DNA of 64,000 bases from assembly GCA_038746745.1 (NCBI GenBank), contig JBCDKJ010000016.1, positions 1 to 64,000 of the forward strand. The letters are read 5' to 3'. Positions 17,517 through 26,344 of the stretch are shown here, piece after piece. The stretch comes from JANQIO01 sp038746745. GTDB taxonomy: Bacteria > Pseudomonadota > Gammaproteobacteria > Pseudomonadales > Halieaceae. The translations under genes and the position numbers were made by a program. Position 1 is the first letter of the stretch. Each line of letters starts with the position of its first letter. The notes below the pieces were generated by a model. That model saw nothing but the letters and a program-made list of their open reading frames with translations. It made no database searches and was not told the DNA's origin.

Positions 17517-18374
17517 ATGGATTACCGAATTTTTTACATACAGGACCCAGCCACAGGCGCGGCTGACGATGCTCGGCTACGCGGCTGTCTCCGTTCACTC
17601 ACGATTGCGATGGCTTGTATTTGTTTAGTGCTGCCCGCACAGCTGCGCGCAGATGGCGCGGTGGGTGAGCACGTCAATGATCTTAGTGGACATCTCGAAG
17701 AGTATGCCGGCGAGGTCGAGTGGCTGTTGACCAATGTCGGCGCCATGGTAACGACCTACGCCGCGGAGGGTGCCGCTGCGGCGAAGCCAGAGCGCGTGGT
17801 GGACTTTTGGGAGGAGGTGAAGTTTCACTCCGCAATTGAAAGCAACTACGTTCCTCTGTATGCGTCTATCTGGCAGGGCTTGTTTGCTGTGCGTGGCGCT
17901 ATCGAGGAAGGACAACCCGAAGCCGATGTTCGCAGCGCATTGGCCCAGTTAGAACAAACACTGTGGGAGGCACTGGGCGCCGTAAAGATGGCCTCACAGT
18001 TTCAAGACCAGGGATTGCTGCAGGCAGTGGCGACTCGGGAGGCCATTACACCGACCGCGACGCTGATCGAAATTAAACAGCGACTGGACCGTATTTTGGC
18101 CAAGTATGCCGAGCAGCTATCCGATGAGGCGATCAAGCTGGTGCAGGAAGCGTACCTGACGCGGTTCGAAGGCGTGGAAGGCGCACTCATTGAGCAGGAT
18201 GCTGAATTGGTGGAAGTGCTGGAAATCGACTTTAATGTAACGCTCCCGAAGGCGATACAGGACGGCGCGTCTATTGATGACGTCCGCGGGATTATTGTCG
18301 ACATGCAGGCCAAGCTGGATAAGGCGAGGGTGCTGCTCAAAGAGGCCGAACGTAATCGTAGCTCTGTTTTTTAG
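17517..18374 (+). CDS. Unrecognised secreted helical protein heading the iron ABC operon
   Basis: I do not recognise a family. The 285-residue product has a basic stretch and a hydrophobic core at about residues 20-44 (LRSLTIAMACICLVLPAQLRA), a plausible signal peptide with a 20-residue extension. The mature part looks almost entirely helical and acidic. His and Tyr cluster around residues 102-114 (FHSAIESNYVPLYAS), and a charged C-terminal helix follows. The start is supported by AGAGGA (17505-17510), six bases before the ATG. A Fur box stands upstream and the iron-binding protein gene follows with no gap. A periplasmic helper for iron capture is an inference from context only. Confidence 0.7.
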   Translation: MDYRIFYIQDPATGAADDARLRGCLRSLTIAMACICLVLPAQLRADGAVGEHVNDLSGHLEEYAGEVEWLLTNVGAMVTTYAAEGAAAAKPERVVDFWEEVKFHSAIESNYVPLYASIWQGLFAVRGAIEEGQPEADVRSALAQLEQTLWEALGAVKMASQFQDQGLLQAVATREAITPTATLIEIKQRLDRILAKYAEQLSDEAIKLVQEAYLTRFEGVEGALIEQDAELVEVLEIDFNVTLPKAIQDGASIDDVRGIIVDMQAKLDKARVLLKEAERNRSSVF

Positions 18375-19406
18375 GTGAAGCGTCGCCAATTTTTACATAA
18401 GGCGCTACACAGTGCGCTGGTAGGTAGCGCACTTGCGACTGCTGGCGTTACGCCCAGTGTCGGTGCTACGTCGGTAGACTCGCTGCCGCCGCTCAAGGGT
18501 AAGCTGACCCTGTATCTGGGTCGCGGTGAAGGCGGGCTTTACGAGAATGTCCTGCAGGCGATACAGGCCCGAAACCCCGACCTGGAGCTGGGTATCCGGC
18601 GCGGTCCCACAGCCGCACTGGCCAATGCCATTGTTGCGGAATCTAAGGCAGGCGTGAGACGCGCTGATGTGTTCTGGGCAGTGGATACCGGCGCGGTCGG
18701 GCTGGTCAGCGAAAGGGGACTGGCCAGGCCTTTGCCTGCGGCGCTGACCCATCAGCTCAAGCCGCAATTTCGCTACCCCAACTTCTGCCCGGTATCGGGT
18801 CGCATCAGGACGTTGCCGTTTTTTACAGAAGCTGTAACCGCCGGGCGTATCCCCCAAAGTATCATGGCGTTACCCGATGCCGGGTTGTCAGTGGGCTGGG
18901 CACCGTCCTACGCGGCATTTCAATCATTTGTGACAGCGATGCGGGTGCTGGAAGGTGATACAGCCACCGAGCGTTGGCTTAAGGCTATGAAGCCTGTCGC
19001 CACACCCTTTGCCGGCGAGCTGGGGGTGGTGTTAGCGGTCGAGCGCGGAGAAGTCGACGTAGGCTTTGCCAACCACTATTACACGCTGCGCCTGAAAGCC
19101 GGCAAACCTGATGCGAGTGTATCGCTGGCATTTACCCGGGAAGACGCGGGCTGCCTGGTTAATGCCTCCAGTGTGGTCGCCTTAAGTGACGGCGCGCTGC
19201 CAGTAGACTTTATGCGCTATCTGCTTACTACTGAGGTGCAGTCTTACCTCGCCGATGAAGCCTATGAGATTCCGTTGATCGACGGCGTTGCGCCGCCTGA
19301 GGGAGTTCCTGCGCTGGATGCCATTGCGCCACCACGGATTGATTTGACGCGGCTGGCAGATTTGCGCCCGACCCTGGATCTGTTACGCCGCACGCAAGTG
19401 CTATGA
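18375..19406 (+). CDS. Iron(III) ABC transporter substrate-binding protein, probable Tat substrate
   Basis: This is a periplasmic ferric-iron-binding protein of the FbpA/AfuA type. The N-terminus MKRRQFLHKAL followed by a hydrophobic stretch fits a twin-arginine signal. The mature domain begins LTLYLGRGEGGLYENVL. The paired tyrosines that bind iron in this family are probably in FANHYYTLRLKAGKP. It is 343 residues, normal. The GTG start directly follows the stop of the upstream gene, and the end overlaps the permease start (ATGA). An organic or other anion cannot be excluded as ligand. Confidence 0.88.
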   Translation: MKRRQFLHKALHSALVGSALATAGVTPSVGATSVDSLPPLKGKLTLYLGRGEGGLYENVLQAIQARNPDLELGIRRGPTAALANAIVAESKAGVRRADVFWAVDTGAVGLVSERGLARPLPAALTHQLKPQFRYPNFCPVSGRIRTLPFFTEAVTAGRIPQSIMALPDAGLSVGWAPSYAAFQSFVTAMRVLEGDTATERWLKAMKPVATPFAGELGVVLAVERGEVDVGFANHYYTLRLKAGKPDASVSLAFTREDAGCLVNASSVVALSDGALPVDFMRYLLTTEVQSYLADEAYEIPLIDGVAPPEGVPALDAIAPPRIDLTRLADLRPTLDLLRRTQVL

Positions 19407-20929
19407 AGCTGCCGCCCGGGTCCTACCTCCCGGCCGCCTGTGTTGCTGCCCTGGCACTGGCGCCCATACTGGTCTTGATCGACCTTGCCGCCGGCGCGGA
19501 CGTGCTTGTGGGTTCACAGCACCTGTCGCTGCTGATAAACACGATTATTCTAATGCTGGGCACGGCGCTAGGTGCCCTATTGATCGGTGTACCGCTGGCG
19601 TTCTTGCTGGCTTTTGTGCGTCTGCCGCTGGCAAGACTTTGGCTGGTGCTATTGGCGGCGCCGCTGGCGATGCCCAGTTACATCGGCGCATTTACGTTTT
19701 ACGCCGTGTTTGGGCGTGGTGCAGAGCTTGAGCAATGGATTGGTCTCGAAACGCCGTCGGCGTCTGGCATGTTGGGGGCCTGCATTGTGATGGCGCTATA
19801 TACCTACCCCTTTGTGATGCTGTCGACCCGTGCAGCCCTGTTAAGCCAGGACGCTAATCTGATTAATGCCGCGCGTATTCTAGGCCTGCCATTGCTGCAG
19901 GCAATGCTGCGCGTTGCGTTGCCCCGCGCGTTGCATGGGGTTGCTGCGGGTGCGCTGTTAGCGGCGCTGTACGCGCTTTCGGATTTTGGTACGCCCGCCA
20001 TATTGAATGTCGATACGTTTACCCGCTTGATCTATGTCGAATATAACGCCTTCGGGCTCAGCCAGGCGGCGGTATTCTCACTTCACCTGTTGGCACTGGT
20101 GGGCCTGGTGGTGTTTATCGAATCACGTTTTTCAGGCATGGAGGAGCGTGCCGGCCGCAGTCTGACTCTGCATCCGGGCCCGCTCGCTCAGACGGTGACG
20201 CTGCTGAGTGTGCTGCCCATTATTGCCCTTTCGCTGCTGCTGCCGCTGGTCCTGTTTTCGGTGTGGTTAGTTCGCGAGGGTTTGGCCAGCTTTGATGCAA
20301 CGGTTGCTGTCAACTCAGTGGTGGCAGCGTTATTGGCGGCAGCGGTCGCGGTACTGTTTGCATTGCCGGTGGCGGTGGCCGCCGGCCGCGGCCGCATTGG
20401 CTGGCTGCTGGAGCGGGTGACCTATCTGGGGTTCGGAATTCCCGGCATTGTGATGGGCACAGCGCTCGTCTATCTCGGCCTGAAACTGCCAGCGCTGTAT
20501 CAGACGCTGGTGGTGTTGGTGCTGGCCCTGGTATTGCGGTTTTTACCTTTAGCGGTGGGCGCGCTGCGCGGCGCTATCGAACAGTTGGATACGAGCCTGT
20601 ATAAAGCGGGTCGCGTGCTGGGCGCTGGACCGATAGAGCTGTTTACCCGTTTGACTGTCCCGCTTACTGCGCGCGGTGTCTTCGCCGGTGCGGCGCTGGT
20701 TTTTCTGGAGGCCATGCGCGAATTGCCCGCCACGCTTTTGTTGGCACCGACAGGATTCGAAACCCTGGCGACCTATCTTTGGCGTGTGTACGAGGCGGGT
20801 TTATTCGGACGCGCAGCGATACCCGGGCTACTCCTGGTCTGCTTGTCGGGCCTGGGCCTGGCACTAATGCTTGCGGGGGAACGGCGCGCTGACACTATGC
20901 CGGGCAGCACCGGGGCCGAACCGTGTTGA
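19403..20929 (+). CDS. Iron(III) ABC transporter permease, fused two-domain type
   Basis: This inner-membrane permease has two binding-protein-dependent transport domains in one chain, as in FbpB. About 12 hydrophobic segments are seen over 508 residues. The coupling loops EAA-like are near NAARILGLPLLQAMLRVALP (first half) and YKAGRVLGAGPIELFTRLTVP (second half, written here in part). It overlaps the binding-protein gene by four bases and the ATPase gene by seven, so the three subunits are co-translated. Confidence 0.92.
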   Translation: MKLPPGSYLPAACVAALALAPILVLIDLAAGADVLVGSQHLSLLINTIILMLGTALGALLIGVPLAFLLAFVRLPLARLWLVLLAAPLAMPSYIGAFTFYAVFGRGAELEQWIGLETPSASGMLGACIVMALYTYPFVMLSTRAALLSQDANLINAARILGLPLLQAMLRVALPRALHGVAAGALLAALYALSDFGTPAILNVDTFTRLIYVEYNAFGLSQAAVFSLHLLALVGLVVFIESRFSGMEERAGRSLTLHPGPLAQTVTLLSVLPIIALSLLLPLVLFSVWLVREGLASFDATVAVNSVVAALLAAAVAVLFALPVAVAAGRGRIGWLLERVTYLGFGIPGIVMGTALVYLGLKLPALYQTLVVLVLALVLRFLPLAVGALRGAIEQLDTSLYKAGRVLGAGPIELFTRLTVPLTARGVFAGAALVFLEAMRELPATLLLAPTGFETLATYLWRVYEAGLFGRAAIPGLLLVCLSGLGLALMLAGERRADTMPGSTGAEPC

Positions 20930-21969
20930 GCGTGCAGAATCTCTCGGTGGACTATGGCGCAACCCGGGTTGTGCATGATGTCAGCTTTGATCTGGACTCT
21001 GGACAGATACTGACGCTGGTAGGCCCTACCGGCTGTGGCAAAACAACGCTGTTACATGCTATCGCCGGGCTGGTTACGCTGTCTGGAGGCGCTGTCAGCT
21101 TGCCAGGGTGGCAGGCAACGCCGGCACAACCCGTACCGGCAGAGGACCGCGGGCTCGGCATGGTGTTTCAGGACTTTGCCTTGTTTCCACACCTCACCGT
21201 TGAACAGAACGTGAGTTTTCGCCTGCCAGACTCTGCACTGGCTATCGATTGGTTGCAGCGCCTGGGTATGTTGGAGTTCCGGCATGTTAAGCCTGCAACG
21301 CTTTCTGGTGGACAGAAGCAGCGCGTCGCGCTGGCACGATCCCTGGCACACGCGCCGCGACTTATGCTGTTGGATGAACCGCTGTCCAACCTGGATGCCG
21401 CGCTGAAGGACGAACTGCGTTGGGAGATTCGGGATGCACTGAAGACGGCGGGAGTGCCTGCGGTCTGGGTCACCCATGATCAGGCCGAGGCCCTGTCTGT
21501 GGGTGATCAGCTGGGAGTTTTGCAAAACGGACAGCTTCAGCAGCTCGATACACCTGCAGAGTGCTATGGCTCTCCTGTGAATCGCTTTGTGGCCACGTTT
21601 CTGGGCCAGGCCGGCTTTCTGCGTGGACAGGTAAGTGGCAACGATCGTGTGGAATTGCCAATGGGCACGGTCGCGCTGCGAACCGGTGTATCCTTGCCGC
21701 CTGCATGCAAAGAGGTGGACGTCCTGCTGCGCCCGAGCGATGTGCTGCTGAGCCCCACAGGCGTTGACGCGACGGGCGCACACCCTGGCCACGGCACCGT
21801 AGCGGCGGCTCAGTATGAGGGTGATCACTGGCTTTACATGGTGCGCTGTGACGGCGGCGAAGCGCTGCCGGTCAGAGCGGGTTGGGAAACAGTTCTGCAG
21901 TTGGGTCAACGTGTGTCACTATCGCTGGCAAGCGATCACGCCATGACGGCATTTCTCCCTGAAGCCTGA
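20923..21969 (+). CDS. Iron(III) ABC transporter ATP-binding protein
   Basis: The energising subunit of the importer. Walker A is GPTGCGKTT, the Q-loop is MVFQDFALFPH, the signature is LSGGQKQRVALARSLA, Walker B is LMLLDEPLSNLDA, and the H-loop is VWVTHDQAEA. A C-terminal TOBE-like regulatory domain spans about residues 235-345, as in FbpC. It is 348 residues. The GTG start lies seven bases inside the permease gene. Confidence 0.93.
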   Translation: MLSVQNLSVDYGATRVVHDVSFDLDSGQILTLVGPTGCGKTTLLHAIAGLVTLSGGAVSLPGWQATPAQPVPAEDRGLGMVFQDFALFPHLTVEQNVSFRLPDSALAIDWLQRLGMLEFRHVKPATLSGGQKQRVALARSLAHAPRLMLLDEPLSNLDAALKDELRWEIRDALKTAGVPAVWVTHDQAEALSVGDQLGVLQNGQLQQLDTPAECYGSPVNRFVATFLGQAGFLRGQVSGNDRVELPMGTVALRTGVSLPPACKEVDVLLRPSDVLLSPTGVDATGAHPGHGTVAAAQYEGDHWLYMVRCDGGEALPVRAGWETVLQLGQRVSLSLASDHAMTAFLPEA

Positions 21970-22059
21970 CGCGGAATAAGGCCTAATGTGTGATGATGCA
22001 AAATCTGGAAAGAAAACTGATGTGCAGGGACGCCCGACGAGAGGCGGTGATGCAGAACA

Positions 22060-23025
22060 GTGAGTGACCATCCGACGGATATCACCCTGGCGAAACTCCG
22101 ACGCCTGGCGACCGATGCCAATATAAAAGTATCGCGCATCCGCGCCATGACGCAGGCAGTGTTAGCGAACGGCCTGATTCGCGTGGTGGAGCCCGCGGAC
22201 GGACTGGTGGTGTCGGCAGCCTCGCTGAAAGGGCAAAAGACCTACAGCGCGGAGGTGGAATCCAAACCCGGTCTTACTGTGGAAATACGGCTCAGTGGTC
22301 ATTCTGAGTCTTTCGAGCTAGACGAGCCGAAGCGAATCACACGTATTATGCCAGGCCAGGTTCTGGTTTCAGGAATGGCGCGCCCGTCGCCCTGGAAGGT
22401 CACCGCTGCCTCGCAGAGTCTGTTTGAAACCGTGTCAATTCGATATACGCATGAGTTCATACAGAGTTTGGCGCAAAAGTCCCCAGGCTTGACCGACTGG
22501 GCTAGCGCACACATTTTAGAAAACGGTCACGGGACCTTGGCTCAGACTGTGGAGCTGAAGGCTAACGCGCAGCAGATACTGTTTTGCGCGCGACGGTGGC
22601 AAAGTGCGAATCAAAAATTACTTCTCCACTCCATCGCCCTGCGCGTTTTGGCGCTCATCTGGCAAGCGGTTGAACCGCAGGAAAACCAACCGACCCCGGA
22701 AGGGATAGAGGACGACGTTATTGCTTATGCGATGGCAGAAATTGAGCGAAATCCCTCGGCAAGCCTGACTATTGAGGCGCTAGCGCAGCGCTGCCGTGTG
22801 AGTGAGACCAGCCTGAAAACAAGGTTCAAGCAGGTCACTGGTCAGTCTGTGGGTGCCTTCGTGGTAGAGACGAGAATGCATCTGGCGGCAGAGATGCTGG
22901 GCCGGGGTGTTCCGGTAAAGGTGGCTGCCGAGACCCTCGGTTATGCCAGTGCTGAGGCATTTTCCAAGGCGGTGAAACAACGCTTTGGCAAGTCGCCGCG
23001 TCTACTGAGTGCCCGCGCCGGGTAG
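22060..23025 (+). CDS. AraC-family regulator, PchR-like
   Basis: A 321-residue transcription factor. The C-terminal 100 residues form the double helix-turn-helix of AraC proteins (LTIEALAQRCRVSETSLKTRFKQ, then VAAETLGYASAEAFSKAVKQRFGKSPR, each recognisable in its parts). The N-terminal 200 residues resemble the ligand domain of siderophore regulators such as PchR only in general shape. It stands 188 bp upstream of a TonB receptor in the same direction, the arrangement seen for siderophore-sensing activators. It starts with GTG, preceded by a weak site. A Fur box lies after it, before the receptor. Confidence 0.85.
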   Translation: MSDHPTDITLAKLRRLATDANIKVSRIRAMTQAVLANGLIRVVEPADGLVVSAASLKGQKTYSAEVESKPGLTVEIRLSGHSESFELDEPKRITRIMPGQVLVSGMARPSPWKVTAASQSLFETVSIRYTHEFIQSLAQKSPGLTDWASAHILENGHGTLAQTVELKANAQQILFCARRWQSANQKLLLHSIALRVLALIWQAVEPQENQPTPEGIEDDVIAYAMAEIERNPSASLTIEALAQRCRVSETSLKTRFKQVTGQSVGAFVVETRMHLAAEMLGRGVPVKVAAETLGYASAEAFSKAVKQRFGKSPRLLSARAG

Positions 23026-23165
23026 TATCAGCCAGCAAAAACCACCCACTTATTCCGAGCGCCGGCAGCCTACGAACGGTGGCGGAGAGAGGCGTGCGTC
23101 TGCTCGACACATCTGACAGATTTTTTGCCTGAAATGACAGGCAGCAGCCATAGACAGCGTCTGAG

Positions 23166-23184
23166 ATGATAATGATTATTAGTC
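23166..23184 (+). promoter_or_regulatory. Fur-type box before the TonB receptor
   Basis: The segment includes GATAATGATTATTAGTC (23168-23184), two adjoining GATAAT-like hexamers as in Fur operators. It lies 29 bp before the receptor ATG and would block its expression in iron-replete cells. Confidence 0.65.
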
Positions 23185-23212
23185 GCAGTTTTAGCTGCAT
23201 AAAGGCCTCACA

Positions 23213-25372
23213 ATGCGTTACCACCCGGCTTCAAAGTTGTTGATTGTCTCTCTGCTTGCCGCGCTCGTGGCGGTGGCGGAAACGCCCATCGACAGCGCTG
23301 GTGGCAAGGATCAGCCTCGCCAGATTGAGACAGTGATCGTGGTCGGCGAGCGCCGTGATTTGCCACTGCTGCAGTCCACCAGCAGCGTTGCCATCTATGA
23401 CGAAAAGGCGTTGGCGCGTGAGATTGGCCAAACCGTTAACGAAGTGTTGCAGTCTTCAGCCAACGTGCTGGTGCGTTCACTCAGCGAAGCGCCGAATATT
23501 CGTGGTTCCGAGGGAGGCGGCCCGGGCGGTCTCGCGCAAACCGGTCTGGGTGGCACACAGCCGCGCATACCGCTGGTGATCGACGAAATCGCTCGCCCTG
23601 CCAATCTCGCCAATGCCGACTTCAACACCCTGTGGGACGTGAATCGAATCGAGGTTCTCAAAGGCACACAGACCAGCCTGCGAGGTCGCTCTGCCATCGG
23701 TGGCGCGGTTATTGTGAAAACCAATGGCCCTACTTTTACGCCCGAGGGCGCAGTGGAAGTGATGGCCGAGGCCGACGGCTTCCACGGCACTACTTATGTG
23801 GTTAATGGCATGGCGTCCGGTGGTGTCATCGACGATCGGCTGGCGCTGCGCGGCAGCCTCGAGTATCGCAGTGGCGATGACCCACGCGACATTATCGACA
23901 TTCTGCCGGGGCAGGAAGACAAGGTGGATGCCTTGACCGAATTTGAGCAGCTGCGGTTTCGGGGAAAGGCGCTGTTCCTGCCCGGCGGCGATGACGGCCC
24001 CTGGACGGTCATGGGCATACTGGAGTTTCAGGACGGCCGCACGCCCCAGACCCGTGGCACGGTGTTGGCGGAAAACATCGAGGATCGAGAATTTATGATG
24101 GGCGGCGGCTTGCGCCTGTTTGACACTAGCGCTTATACCTTAGGCCTGGACGTCAGCTATGACCTCGGCGATTTGGGTACGCTGCGCTCGATTACCAGCG
24201 TTAGCGTATCTGAGTTTGAGAGTCGCGACGAGCAGCCGATTGCTCCGGCTCCACAGAACTTCTTCTTTGATTTTGAGGAGGACATCTTTAACCAGGACGT
24301 GATCTGGACCTTGCCAAACGCCTGGAGCGTCACCGGGCTTGCGGGCGCGTCCTTCTCCCATCGCGACCAGCAGTTTGACCTGATAAACGAGGTGCCGCCC
24401 CTGCCCAGTGGCTCGCTCAGTGGCGAAACCACCGGTACCCAGGACACCTGGTCGCTGTTCGCGGATCTACGCATACCGATATCCGAGCAGCTGACTCTGC
24501 TGGCTGGCGGCAGGCTGCTTCACGATGATCTGGAACGCGATACGTTTATCGGGGTGTTAGCATTTCCGTCGCCGCCATTTCCTTTCACCACGCCGCCCAC
24601 CACTCAGGTGTTCGCCTCCGACGAAACGGTCTTTCTGCCCATGCTGGGTATTCAGTATCAGCTAACAGAGCACAGCACTCTGGCGCTGACGGCTCGTGAG
24701 GGATGGAACGCGGGGGGTGCATCCATCCAGCTGTTTACTGGTGAACCTTTCACCTATGACTCGGAAGAGGTGCGAACGTACGAGGGCAGTTACCGATTTG
24801 TTTCCGCCGATCAAAAATCCGTTCTGGGGATAACCGCGTTTTACAACCAGCAGGACGACACTCAGTACTTTCTGCAGCTACTACCGGGCGCGCTGGCGTC
24901 AACGCTGATAGTTAACTTGCCGGAAACCGAAAGCTATGGCCTGGAGCTGGAAGCCAGCACCACGCTGGCTGACAGCCTTGACCTGTTCCTGAGCCTGGGC
25001 GTATTGGAAACCGAAATCATCAACGCTATCCCTACCCGACCTGATCTGGAAGGGAACCGCGTAGGTCGCGACCCGGAGCTGACGGCCACCATTGGCTTTC
25101 ACTGGCTACCGCCTGCTGTGAAGGGGCTGGCTGTATACGGTCAGGCCAGCTATGTGGGAGAGTTCTTTAATGATTTCAATAATTTTGAGGATCAAAAAAT
25201 CGGAGACTATACCCTCGTGGATGTGGGCGCGAGCTTCGCTGTCAATGCTTTTGAAGTCCGTGGCTTTGTGAACAATCTGACCGATGAAGCAGGCGTTAAT
25301 GCTCTGGTGTCCACGGTGGCGGAAATCACTTTGCCACGCACTTACGGGGTCTCGGTGACTACACGCTTCTAA
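23213..25372 (+). CDS. TonB-dependent outer-membrane receptor, probable siderophore uptake
   Basis: A 719-residue receptor: signal peptide (residues 1-22), TonB-box-like segment IETVIVVGERR (38-48), plug domain with VNEVLQSSANVLVRSL and DVNRIEVLKGTQTSLRGRSAIGG, then a 22-strand-type barrel ending in the aromatic C-terminus VSVTTRF. The Gly-rich loop SEGGGPGGLAQTGLGGTQ in the plug is unusual. There is no N-terminal signalling (STN) domain, so regulation likely runs through the AraC protein and the Fur box rather than an ECF sigma factor. The ligand cannot be told from sequence. Confidence 0.9.
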   Translation: MRYHPASKLLIVSLLAALVAVAETPIDSAGGKDQPRQIETVIVVGERRDLPLLQSTSSVAIYDEKALAREIGQTVNEVLQSSANVLVRSLSEAPNIRGSEGGGPGGLAQTGLGGTQPRIPLVIDEIARPANLANADFNTLWDVNRIEVLKGTQTSLRGRSAIGGAVIVKTNGPTFTPEGAVEVMAEADGFHGTTYVVNGMASGGVIDDRLALRGSLEYRSGDDPRDIIDILPGQEDKVDALTEFEQLRFRGKALFLPGGDDGPWTVMGILEFQDGRTPQTRGTVLAENIEDREFMMGGGLRLFDTSAYTLGLDVSYDLGDLGTLRSITSVSVSEFESRDEQPIAPAPQNFFFDFEEDIFNQDVIWTLPNAWSVTGLAGASFSHRDQQFDLINEVPPLPSGSLSGETTGTQDTWSLFADLRIPISEQLTLLAGGRLLHDDLERDTFIGVLAFPSPPFPFTTPPTTQVFASDETVFLPMLGIQYQLTEHSTLALTAREGWNAGGASIQLFTGEPFTYDSEEVRTYEGSYRFVSADQKSVLGITAFYNQQDDTQYFLQLLPGALASTLIVNLPETESYGLELEASTTLADSLDLFLSLGVLETEIINAIPTRPDLEGNRVGRDPELTATIGFHWLPPAVKGLAVYGQASYVGEFFNDFNNFEDQKIGDYTLVDVGASFAVNAFEVRGFVNNLTDEAGVNALVSTVAEITLPRTYGVSVTTRF

Positions 25373-25399
25373 CTTTGAATGGCGCTCGGCAGTCGGCTC

Positions 25400-26140
25400 T
25401 CAAAGCAATCGCCATAGCGTATCGAACATCATTTGCTGGGTACTGGCGATAGCGGCTGACTCAATCACAATCACTACGGGGTAGTTTTTTTGCGCCAAAG
25501 TGATAATGGCGATCTTGGGCGGATAGATGGCGATATAGGAAGCGTCGCTGCCTTCTTCCGCGGGCAGCCATTTGCGTTCCGCCAGCTCGGCCTCATCGCC
25601 GCCCTCGCCCACTGCGATGACCCGGACATGAATGCCGCGCTGCACGCGCTGTCGCGTAAAATTCGGAAAAGGTCGGTAGAGGTGCTCTCGCAGGGTCTTG
25701 GTAGAGATAACCGAATAGGCACGTTGTTCCGTGCGTTCATTGGTGTCCAATAAATCGCGCAGTACCAGCTCAACGCCATCATCGCCCTGATAAAACCGCA
25801 CATTGTCTGGCAGCGACGCGGGCTGCACGGCCTTGAGCGCGGGTATGATGTCGCGGCGCAGTGCCTCCATGGCCTGCCCCAATGCCTGCTGTTTACTCTC
25901 GCCCAGTGCCAGTAGCCGGTCTGGGTCCTCTGCCTGAAACACGCGACGTTTTCCTCGGGGTGCGTAGCTGACAATGCCCCGCGTCGCCAGCAGCTTAAGG
26001 GTTTCATAGGTGCTGCCCCGATTGATGCCCGCTTCCGCTGCGATATCTCGAATAGACGCGGGGCCCAGCTGCAGCAGCGCGTGGTAAACAAGCACCTCCC
26101 GGTCGCTCAGATCCAACGCCCGCAGGCTGTCCAATTGCAT
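25400..26140 (-). CDS. TrmB-family transcriptional regulator
   Basis: The 246-residue product has an N-terminal winged helix (residues about 8-60, LSDREVLVYHALLQLGPASI then INRGSTYETLKLLATRGIV), a short coiled linker, and a C-terminal effector domain of the kind that binds sugars or other small ligands in TrmB proteins. The ATG at 26140 is chosen because GGAGG stands ten bases upstream. An upstream in-frame start at 26191 would fall inside an operator-like dyad. It is divergent from glmU with two 19-bp dyads between. Control of glmU-glmS in response to an amino sugar is an inference. Confidence 0.82.
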   Translation of the reverse strand: MQLDSLRALDLSDREVLVYHALLQLGPASIRDIAAEAGINRGSTYETLKLLATRGIVSYAPRGKRRVFQAEDPDRLLALGESKQQALGQAMEALRRDIIPALKAVQPASLPDNVRFYQGDDGVELVLRDLLDTNERTEQRAYSVISTKTLREHLYRPFPNFTRQRVQRGIHVRVIAVGEGGDEAELAERKWLPAEEGSDASYIAIYPPKIAIITLAQKNYPVVIVIESAAIASTQQMMFDTLWRLL

Positions 26141-26185
26141 GTTATCGTCGCCTCCAGGGCAGCCTGATGCGCGCTGCCGGGTGGT

Positions 26186-26204
26186 TGTCAAAAAATCTAT
26201 GACA
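26186..26204. promoter_or_regulatory. Operator-like dyad 1 between the TrmB-like gene and glmU
   Basis: TGTCAAAAAATCTATGACA has TGTCA/TGACA arms and a conserved AAAAATCT-like centre. It is nearly the same as the site at 26259-26277, 73 bp (about seven helical turns) away. It lies just upstream of the glmU -35. Confidence 0.7.
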
Positions 26205-26211
26205 AACTTGG

Positions 26212-26240
26212 TTGTAAAGACTAAATGCCCAAAAGATAAT
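26212..26240 (+). promoter_or_regulatory. Promoter of glmU-glmS
   Basis: TTGTAA (26212-26217), a 17-bp spacer and GATAAT (26235-26240). The two 19-bp dyads flank it on either side. Confidence 0.6.
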
Positions 26241-26264
26241 GGCTTTGAGCCAGCTCAATGTCAA
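26236..26264 (-). promoter_or_regulatory. Promoter of the TrmB-like regulator
   Basis: On the minus strand, a perfect -35 TTGACA (26264-26259), a 17-bp spacer and CATTAT (26241-26236). The -35 lies within dyad 2 and the -10 overlaps the glmU -10, so one bound protein could control both directions. Confidence 0.55.
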
Positions 26265-26277
26265 AAATCTCATGACA
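26259..26277. promoter_or_regulatory. Operator-like dyad 2 between the TrmB-like gene and glmU
   Basis: TGTCAAAAATCTCATGACA, extendable by one base pair on each side (A...T). It overlaps the -35 of the regulator's own promoter and lies just after the expected glmU transcription start. Confidence 0.7.
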
Positions 26278-26344
26278 TTGGGCTGCTGAACAGGCGCTCC
26301 TTGGCATCAGAAGGTGGGCCGGTAATAACGTACCAGGACGCCGT

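Noticed and set aside
21052..21909. Minus-strand frame (285 codons) opposite the iron ABC ATPase
   Set aside because: The plus strand has all ABC motifs; the antisense frame shows no family and is rich in residues typical of shadow frames.
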